A model generated the notes under the pieces. The model had not been told where the DNA came from. It was given only the letters and a program-made list of their open reading frames with translations, and did not search any database. Of a stretch of 64,000 nt of DNA, positions 59,801 to 64,000 are shown piece after piece. The first letter of the stretch is position 1; each line of letters starts with the position of its first letter. The stretch is from Paenibacillus mesophilus (GTDB lineage: Bacteria; Bacillota; Bacilli; Paenibacillales; NBRC-103111): NCBI RefSeq assembly GCF_005938385.1, contig NZ_VCRA01000025.1:43091-107090 (forward strand), read 5' to 3'. Made by a program: the position numbers and the translations under genes.

Positions 59801-59906
59801 CTTGCGCGGATTGTTTGCGATTGTCTTTGGCGATAAAGGGGATCATCCCGTATGTGGCTGCAATCATCGCAGTCGTAATAAGCAGTGCCAACCAATGTCG
59901 CTTCAT
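56841..59906 (-). CDS. Hybrid sensor kinase with two kinase cores and a receiver
   Basis: 1021 residues from ATG 59906 (AAGGAG 6 nt upstream). Order: membrane helix (~5-25); extracytoplasmic 7TMR-DISM-type sensor (~35-200); seven membrane helices (~205-405); HisKA core with H435 (LTNTAHEFKTPLHGMMNIAQ) and ATPase domain (IIGNLLDNALKHT, DTGGGIEEDELPYIFQPF, GLGLPIVKQL); receiver domain with D735 (DLVVLDLMMPGLSGFEV) and LPKPFDANEL; then a second kinase of LytS type with H826 (FLQSQIKPHFLYNVLNTVIA) and its own ATPase domain (LVENAIRHGIGKR, DNGVGMTQEQ, GVGLRNIN). No separate response regulator gene is adjacent. The fusion suggests one protein integrates two phosphorelay steps. Confidence 0.92.
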   Translation of the reverse strand: MKRHWLALLITTAMIAATYGMIPFIAKDNRKQSAQASQGVLDLTQWRFERDGVVKLDGQWEFYPDRLLDAADFAGGGRLAPDTIAVPSSWTSKTDVYGSATYRLLLHMGDRERTFGLKTLSIQMSSRIIVNGEEVTSSGTPSGEPSSNEGKNKPSVGYFTLRPGMNELIVQAANYHFPGGSGINHSIYLGDPGQITAIQSKALAHDWTVFICFFMMGLYFVGLYSQRRNDYSLLVFGLLSLFFALFCSTRGERILYDMFGSIPTWLYLRVQICSSTGAGMALLLYLYTAFRPFCSLLIIRIGLAVGSLLLFMELFFYPWTQTVYMLPVTSLMATLPFIYGVYVLMSAALRKVEGSLYLVLAAIALNVHAFIQNINIYFAVPVFYFKPVEPFVFLLMLALLMSLRFSNAFKQNENLSAQLLRADKLKDEFLTNTAHEFKTPLHGMMNIAQSMIDDTRQPLASGHRERAELITLTAKKLSRLVYDILDLSKLKEGELSIHPTAVDLRSTVEVSLKVFSYLIAGKNVRLVNRIPDDFPYVMADEFRLKQIIGNLLDNALKHTASGTIEVSAEAAGGMAAISVQDTGGGIEEDELPYIFQPFKTFRIDSKQSFGLGLPIVKQLVELQHGTIRVSSSKGEGTIFTLTLPIADRDKRAKPGIAQHNGDVGQTEKEYEFQTPYVVEGSGPYTVLVVDDHFSNLKVLIDVLGSRDYTVIAVQNGSEAIWQIENRPAIDLVVLDLMMPGLSGFEVCRAIRRKHSMLEMPVLMVTASIQEEDKLAAFDAGANDYLPKPFDANELKARVKSLLLMKEAAGKAVDLEVAFLQSQIKPHFLYNVLNTVIALSYTNTEKARKLTGDLADYLRGSFSFSNIQKSVPLHNELALIRAYVDIEKERFRDRIKVEYEVDESVLGFALPPLLLQPLVENAIRHGIGKRTEGGTVEIKVHEADGHCCIVIADNGVGMTQEQVAAVLSLEFPDSAGQPGTRSGVGLRNINTRLKHAYATELHIESEVDAGTTVTVLIPASGL

Positions 59907-60033
59907 ATTGGGCTCCTTCATGCCAAGTATCCGGCACGACTTCGTACATGTTAGTTCGATACCGGGGCAAAAAAAACCTTCTATTCCTTTCCGGGCACGT
60001 GAGGTCGTGATCGACCGGGTGGAGGGGGACGTT

Positions 60034-60062
60034 TTGCCGACATTGGCGCATTCATGTATAAT
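60034..60062 (+). promoter_or_regulatory. Promoter of the DUF3055 gene
   Basis: TTGCCG (60034-60039), 17-bp spacer, TATAAT (60057-60062). Confidence 0.7.
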
Positions 60063-60094
60063 CGAGGTACTAAACGATGACGGGGGACCGATCC

Positions 60095-60394
60095 ATGTCC
60101 GCGAATTCATTCGATTTTTTGTACGACCATACGGAAGACACGAGAACGCGCTTCGTCTGCTTCATTACGCCTTCCTTGCAGCGTTTCGATCTGGCGATCA
60201 CGAGCACGAGCCGGTTTTACGGCAAACAGCTTATTACCGATATCCAGTCCGGCAAGACGGCCATCATCGGCCCTGACGATCTTAACGAGCCCGGCTATCT
60301 GGAATACGTGTATAAGCTGTCCGAAGAGGACGGAGAAGACCTCCGCAATTTTCTGATCGAAGTGGTAGGCATGATCAACTTCACCGATATTTAA
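60095..60394 (+). CDS. DUF3055 protein
   Basis: 99 residues: SFDFLYDHTEDTRTRFVCFI then LQRFDLAITSTSRFYGKQLI, with the conserved TRxxFV and FYGK motifs of DUF3055. It ends EEDGEDLRNFLIEVVGMINF. A small cytoplasmic protein conserved in spore-forming Bacilli; function unknown to me. Own promoter. Start at ATG 60095 with a GGGGGA site. Confidence 0.82.
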   Translation: MSANSFDFLYDHTEDTRTRFVCFITPSLQRFDLAITSTSRFYGKQLITDIQSGKTAIIGPDDLNEPGYLEYVYKLSEEDGEDLRNFLIEVVGMINFTDI

Positions 60395-60399
60395 TTGGT

Positions 60400-60525
60400 C
60401 CCCCAAAAGTGAAGCGCATCCTCCGAAGCGCATTCCGAGTACTTTCGGGGGAGCCCCCTGAAAGAAGCCCCCAAAAGCAGGGCGTCCCACGAAGCGTATT
60501 CGGGTACTTTTTGAGGAGCCCCCCG
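60400..60525. repeat. Two copies of the CCCCAAAAGTG palindromic repeat family
   Basis: Units at 60400-60455 and 60468-60525 open with CCCCAAAAG and share GCGTATTC/GCGCATTCCGAGTACTTT-like interiors and a closing ACTTTCGGGGG. They are recognisable relatives of the tandem array at 22322-22562. Confidence 0.75.
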
Positions 60526-60719
60526 CCAATTACGGAACTGCAGTACGTTATTCGAAGTAATCCGGCTCCACTTGCAGGAATAGCGGAACTGCAGTTCGTT
60601 ATTGGTACCCAAACTGCCCTTTGGGGCATCTTTGAGAACAAATAAGGTACCTGAATTCCGCTATTTCCCTCCGGCAACGTATTTCCCTCCATATAGCGTA
60701 CTCCAGTTCCGTTATGACC
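60526..60719. other. Non-coding region with short direct repeats
   Basis: CGGAACTGCAGTACGTTATT and CGGAACTGCAGTTCGTTATT occur 50 bp apart (around 60533 and 60584). A related GAATTCCGCTATTTCCCTCC region follows. No gene. Confidence 0.55.
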
Positions 60720-61247
60720 TCAGATCAACGAAACGGCCAATACCGACACGCTCGTCCCGATGAAACAGCCGGCGAAGCAATCCGAAGGATAATGAAGCCC
60801 CAAATACATCCGCGACATGCCGACCGTGGCGGCAAGCGGAATGACTAGCAGCGACAGCCATGCCGACGCCAGCGCGAACGGAATGAATACGGAGAATGCA
60901 GCCGTCGTATGTCCCGAAGGGAACGAAGGGTCTTTAAGCGGCTTCGGCCCCGTAACAACCCCGTGCAAAGCCATATACGGCCTTCTACGGTCCACCTTCC
61001 TCTTGATGATTGCGGCCAATACATGGCTCACCGCCAAAGATACGAGACTTTTCCAGCCGACATCCCGCCAAGGCTCGGGTGCGAACAAGACGAAGACAAG
61101 CACGAACGAAATCGTGAACGACGCTCCCCCCAAATGGGTGAACCAGCCGAACAGCCGATCGAGAGCGGAATGCCTGATCTTGCCGTTGCACCATCGAAAC
61201 ACCCGGTTATCCCATTCCCGCAAGCGCGGAATCCAACGTTGTGACAT
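60720..61247 (-). CDS. PAP2-family membrane phosphatase
   Basis: 175 residues with five to six membrane helices. The three PAP2 phosphatase motifs are visible: KRKVDRRRP (KxxxxxxRP), FPSGHTTAAF (PSGH) and SRMYLGLHYPSD (SRxxxxxHxxxD). Such enzymes dephosphorylate lipid phosphates; small Bacilli members often act on undecaprenyl pyrophosphate (BcrC type). Substrate choice cannot be decided from motifs alone. AAGGAGAG ribosome binding site. Transcribed alone. Confidence 0.88.
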   Translation of the reverse strand: MSQRWIPRLREWDNRVFRWCNGKIRHSALDRLFGWFTHLGGASFTISFVLVFVLFAPEPWRDVGWKSLVSLAVSHVLAAIIKRKVDRRRPYMALHGVVTGPKPLKDPSFPSGHTTAAFSVFIPFALASAWLSLLVIPLAATVGMSRMYLGLHYPSDCFAGCFIGTSVSVLAVSLI

Positions 61248-61497
61248 GAAGCGCCTCTCCTTATGAATGACTCGCGAAACTTCTTCGACCTTATATTACT
61301 GGATTAGAGCGCTCCCCAAACCGGTCTTAACGGCAGTTTATCCCAAGACTAAAGTCCAGTCCGACTGCCGACCATTCCGAATTTCATAAAAAAGCGCAGT
61401 CGTGGAACAATACTGGGAAAGCTTCGTCATCTCTTATCTACATAAAAGTTCAACCCCCTTAAGAATGCATCGCTTCGCACGGTAAAGCAAGCATTAA
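61248..61497. other. Intergenic region, no gene
   Basis: No gene or convincing RNA between divergent genes; the plus-strand TTTATCGTTAACAATTACTC segment may hold the downstream promoter. Confidence 0.4.
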
Positions 61498-61539
61498 TTG
61501 ATCTTTATCGTTAACAATTACTCCCGAGGAGGAATTCTC

Positions 61540-61842
61540 ATGTATGAGGAACGGAACGCCGCTGACGGGTTTCTAGAAGAAGACCGCAGCGAGTACACCG
61601 ATCTGGCTACCGTCGAATCGCAGCGCAACGATCTGACCGCTGAAGAATTTCCGGAAGGTCCGTACGGCTCCAGCCTGTTGTCGGAGTCATTGGGCAAAAG
61701 CACGCCGTGGCGGCAAGACCAGCGTCCGCCCAATACGTTTACTTATGAAAACCGCGATCTCCACGAAGGGCTTGACCGCGGAGGCTATCCGAACGAGCAC
61801 CCTACACATGACGAGCCGGGGGACGAAACCCCGGTCGATTGA
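61540..61842 (+). CDS. 100-residue acidic hydrophilic protein, unknown
   Basis: Starts MYEERNAADGFLEEDRSEYT at ATG 61540 with a GAGGAGGAATTC ribosome binding site; an upstream in-frame ATG lacks one. Predicted soluble, acidic, largely disordered, ending HDEPGDETPVD. I do not recognise a domain. The strong ribosome binding site and downstream terminator support that it is expressed. Possibly a spore or stress protein, by analogy only. Confidence 0.68.
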   Translation: MYEERNAADGFLEEDRSEYTDLATVESQRNDLTAEEFPEGPYGSSLLSESLGKSTPWRQDQRPPNTFTYENRDLHEGLDRGGYPNEHPTHDEPGDETPVD

Positions 61843-61868
61843 TGATCGCATGATTGCGGCAACGAGGA

Positions 61869-61906
61869 AGGGCGCAGACGGGTTTTCACCTGTCTGCGCC
61901 TTTTTC
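61869..61906 (+). terminator. Terminator of the acidic protein gene
   Basis: GGCGCAGAC (61870-61878) / GTCTGCGCC (61891-61899) with an extended GG/CC inner pairing, then TTTTTC. Confidence 0.9.
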
Positions 61907-62030
61907 AATTTGTCCTTTATTTTACTTTTATGAAAATATCTGGTCCGACCTTGTCAGGGACGAAAGCAAAACGAGCGGGTTCGCGAGCATCGAATATATA
62001 TACGATCATTTCCGCTGCTTTTCGTTTCCG

Positions 62031-62513
62031 TTATTCCTGAATCTTCTTCAACATGCCTTTGTAGACGCCCGGCACCGATCCTTCGATCGGGATCGCTCCC
62101 ACCGCTTTGTTGTAAAACTCGGTCGGGCCCGCGCCGCCGATGATCGCATAGGCGTAGCCTTCGTCACGCAGCCCGTGCATGCACGCAAGCAGCAGCGCCT
62201 TGCCTACGCCTTTGCCCCGCATCGACGGATCGACGCCGGTCGGACCGAAGTAGTTTTTGCAGGTCGCCTCATAACAGCCGAAGCCGACAACCTTTTCCCC
62301 TTCGGTCGCGATGAAGCACGATACCGGCAGGCGGGAAAACGCCACGTCGACCTCGCTTTCCCAATGGGCGTTGAACGTACGGCGCACCCAGTCTTTGACG
62401 ATATGCTTCTCCGGGGCGAGCCCCCGCCGAATGACGATTCCGGATTCGGCCAATTGGTTGATGATTGTTGTTTTCTCGGGCAGTTCATACAATTTGACGA
62501 GCATATCCGGCAT
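62031..62513 (-). CDS. GNAT-family acetyltransferase
   Basis: 160 residues. The acetyl-CoA binding signature is in VDPSMRGKGVGKALLLACMH (R-G-x-G-x-G), after VGFGCYEATCKNYFGPTGVD; the C-terminus has YAIIGGAGPTEFYNKAVGA (the N/Y-rich motif of GNAT fold). AGGAGT ribosome binding site. The substrate is unknown. Single gene. Confidence 0.85.
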   Translation of the reverse strand: MPDMLVKLYELPEKTTIINQLAESGIVIRRGLAPEKHIVKDWVRRTFNAHWESEVDVAFSRLPVSCFIATEGEKVVGFGCYEATCKNYFGPTGVDPSMRGKGVGKALLLACMHGLRDEGYAYAIIGGAGPTEFYNKAVGAIPIEGSVPGVYKGMLKKIQE

Positions 62514-62583
62514 GGGTGTTCACTCCTGTAAAATTGGTATATTAGGCAGATACAGCGGCAGCTATGTACAAGTTTTAACTGGA

Positions 62584-63456
62584 TTAACTGATCTGCTGAG
62601 CGAGTCCTTTGAATTCCAGCTCTTCGAACTTCTCCCGGAGACGGATCAAATCCGGCGACCAGACGCAGCCGTCGATCGGACAGCTGACCGGAACGTCGCA
62701 GCGGATCGTTGCCAAATCGCGGGACAGATGGAGCATGTCGAGCGAGGCTTCTATTTTTTTGCGGATGCTCGCCGAGACGGAATCGAGATTGGCCAGTATG
62801 CCGTCGATATCGTTGTATTCGGCGAGCAGCTTGAGCGCCGTCTTCTCCCCGATTCCTTTGACGCCCGGGTAGTTGTCGCTCGTGTCGCCGGTCAAGCCTT
62901 TCAGCTCGATAATTTGCCGCGGCGTCAATCCGCGTTCTTCGAGCAGAGCCGCCTCGTCGTATACCGCATAGTTGGAAGCGCCTTTCTTCATGATGACGAC
63001 ATGCACCCGTTCGGCTACGACCTGCAGCAAGTCGTGGTCGCCCGTCAGCACGAATACGTGCGCCTGCTCATCCGCATAATGACGGGCTAACGTCCCGATG
63101 CAGTCATCGGCCTCGTATCCGGCCAATCCGACGTTCGGCACGCCGAAGCTGTCGACCACTTCCTTGACGAGGTCAAATTGGGGGATCAGCTCTTCCGGCG
63201 GCGCCTCCCGGTTTCCTTTATAATCGGAGAACTGCTCGGTGCGGAACGTGGTGCTCCCCATATCCCAGCAGCAGACTACGTGCGTCGGACGAAACCGTTT
63301 GACGGCGTCCGTGAAATATTTGACGAAGCCGTGCACCGCGTTGGTCGGCAAGCCGGCGCTCGTTTTCTTGATATACCCGCTGTACGCGCTGGCGTAATAG
63401 GCGCGAAACAATAACGCCATGCCGTCCACTAGCAGCACAATGCGACGGTCGCTCAT
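62584..63456 (-). CDS. ypcP: 5'-3' exonuclease of the FEN/PolI N-domain type
   Basis: 290 residues from ATG 63456. A stand-alone version of the DNA polymerase I 5'-nuclease domain. Metal-binding acidic clusters are visible: VLLVDGMALLFRAYYA, VVCCWDMGSTTFRTEQFSDY, AGYEADDCIGTLA, VFVLTGDHDLLQVV and GLTGDTSDNYPGVKGIGEKT (helix-hairpin-helix). It removes flap and RNA primers during lagging-strand repair. Bacillus YpcP is the counterpart. No polymerase domain follows, so it is not polA. Confidence 0.9.
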   Translation of the reverse strand: MSDRRIVLLVDGMALLFRAYYASAYSGYIKKTSAGLPTNAVHGFVKYFTDAVKRFRPTHVVCCWDMGSTTFRTEQFSDYKGNREAPPEELIPQFDLVKEVVDSFGVPNVGLAGYEADDCIGTLARHYADEQAHVFVLTGDHDLLQVVAERVHVVIMKKGASNYAVYDEAALLEERGLTPRQIIELKGLTGDTSDNYPGVKGIGEKTALKLLAEYNDIDGILANLDSVSASIRKKIEASLDMLHLSRDLATIRCDVPVSCPIDGCVWSPDLIRLREKFEELEFKGLAQQIS

Positions 63457-63536
63457 ATCCGTTCCCTCTCCCTCTCTCTTGTAGCGCAATCTACTAGCCA
63501 TTATAGCATATATGTTCCCATCGCGAACGATATTAA

Positions 63537-63564
63537 GAAAAACCGTCCGGTTCCCGGGCGGTCC
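63537..63564 (-). terminator. Terminator downstream of the right-edge gene fragment
   Basis: Minus strand ACCGCCCGGG AACC GGACGGT stem followed by TTTTTC. Confidence 0.75.
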
Positions 63565-63585
63565 ATTAGTGTGTAAACCCATACG

Positions 63586-63753
63586 TCAGCGCGTTGGGAG
63601 GGAATGGGTACCCTGCTCCAACCGCTGTTGAAGACGTCTTGTCTTGATTAGCTTTGGCGGTAACAACACGACTTCAAAGGCGGCCCGTAAACTTTCCGCT
63701 TCAATACCCATTCCCTTGAATCTCTTACGAGCTGTCTTCCACTTGATACTGCT
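63586..63753 (-). pseudogene. Possible 3' remnant of a disrupted gene
   Basis: Minus-strand frame of ~55 codons ending at 63586, bounded upstream by an in-frame TGA. It reads like natural protein: WKTARKRFKGMGIEAESLRA and then FEVVLLPPKLIKTRRLQQRL. It leads into a terminator at 63564. The same frame upstream of the TGA also reads coherently (FNGSWPVKYMGPDLQRDS), which suggests a premature stop in one gene. I do not recognise the family. Confidence 0.4.
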
Positions 63754-63759
63754 TCAACT

Positions 63760-64000
63760 GTCTCTTTGCAGGTCAGGCCCCATATACTTGACCGGCCACG
63801 ATCCGTTAAATGGAAAACCTGTAGTAAATACATCAAAAAAAGAGCAAACAGCAAGCAATAACTGGAAAAACTACAGTAGCGTTGCATTAAGGCTAACATC
63901 ATGTAGCAAGTGAATTTTGTGATTGTTTTCACATAATTTTTCTTTGTACAACTCGAAAAAGGTTGTCTACTCGTAAGAGCAGGAACATCCATTTACAAAT
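63760..64000. other. Right edge: degenerate, repeat-bearing sequence
   Basis: AT-rich and without a well-supported gene. Holds TGGAAAACCTGTAG (63811) and ACTGGAAAAACTACAG (63861), relatives of the repeat at 22723-22797. Confidence 0.4.

Overview
The window looks like chromosomal DNA of a spore-forming, GC-moderate Firmicute of the Paenibacillaceae (Paenibacillus/Cohnella type). The evidence is a CssRS pair with HtrA, a LiaFSR operon, thrS and thrZ genes with T-box leaders, a metA SAM-I riboswitch, a YtxC homologue, a likely small spore protein, several LipO-type solute-binding lipoproteins and strong AGGAGG ribosome binding sites. The genus is inferred from gene content and cannot be fixed from the sequence alone. 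No rRNA, tRNA, CRISPR array, intact insertion sequence or prophage was seen.

Layout. 1-3.4 kb: a three-gene operon (two paralogous solute-binding lipoproteins and a secreted beta-propeller protein cut by the window edge) behind a near-perfect sigma-A promoter. 4.2-8 kb: an FMN reductase, a secreted helical protein with an LTxxQ motif, then cssR-cssS. 8-13.5 kb: small genes, a Tat-type DUF1501/DUF1800 pair and a secreted protein made of four 103-residue repeats. 13.7-18.2 kb: a GSI-beta glutamine synthetase with a GlnR/TnrA box, DAHP synthase, DUF2062 and ispH. 18.3-28.2 kb: envelope-stress genes (a second two-component system, htrA, liaFSR), a YugN-like protein, an ECF sigma factor and a 3D-domain protein. 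28.4-34.8 kb: thrZ and thrS in tandem, each behind its own T-box leader but separated from it by repeat-rich DNA, then ytxC.

35-45 kb: an SMP-30 lactonase, then one long minus-strand run of NCS1 permease, DUF917, hydantoinase/oxoprolinase, MlrC-like M81 enzyme, XRE-cupin regulator, alanine dehydrogenase and alanine racemase. This reads as an uptake and catabolic module for a cyclic amide or nucleobase-like compound, starting from a strong promoter with a leader of about 465 nt. 45-51 kb: mqnC (futalosine menaquinone pathway), an orphan solute-binding lipoprotein, a 2-hydroxyacid dehydrogenase behind a candidate cre site, and a GntR regulator fused to a solute-binding-protein domain. 51-54 kb: metI and metA under a SAM-I riboswitch. 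54-63.5 kb: corA, an HRDC-like protein, a hybrid sensor with two kinase cores, DUF3055, a PAP2 phosphatase, a GNAT enzyme and a 5'-3' exonuclease. The right edge carries a decayed gene fragment.

Themes. Envelope and secretion stress sensing is dense here (CssRS, LiaFSR, a third OmpR-type system, HtrA, possibly the LTxxQ protein). Intergenic regions carry several dispersed repeat families, one of them a palindromic CCCCAAAAAGTG element found at three loci.
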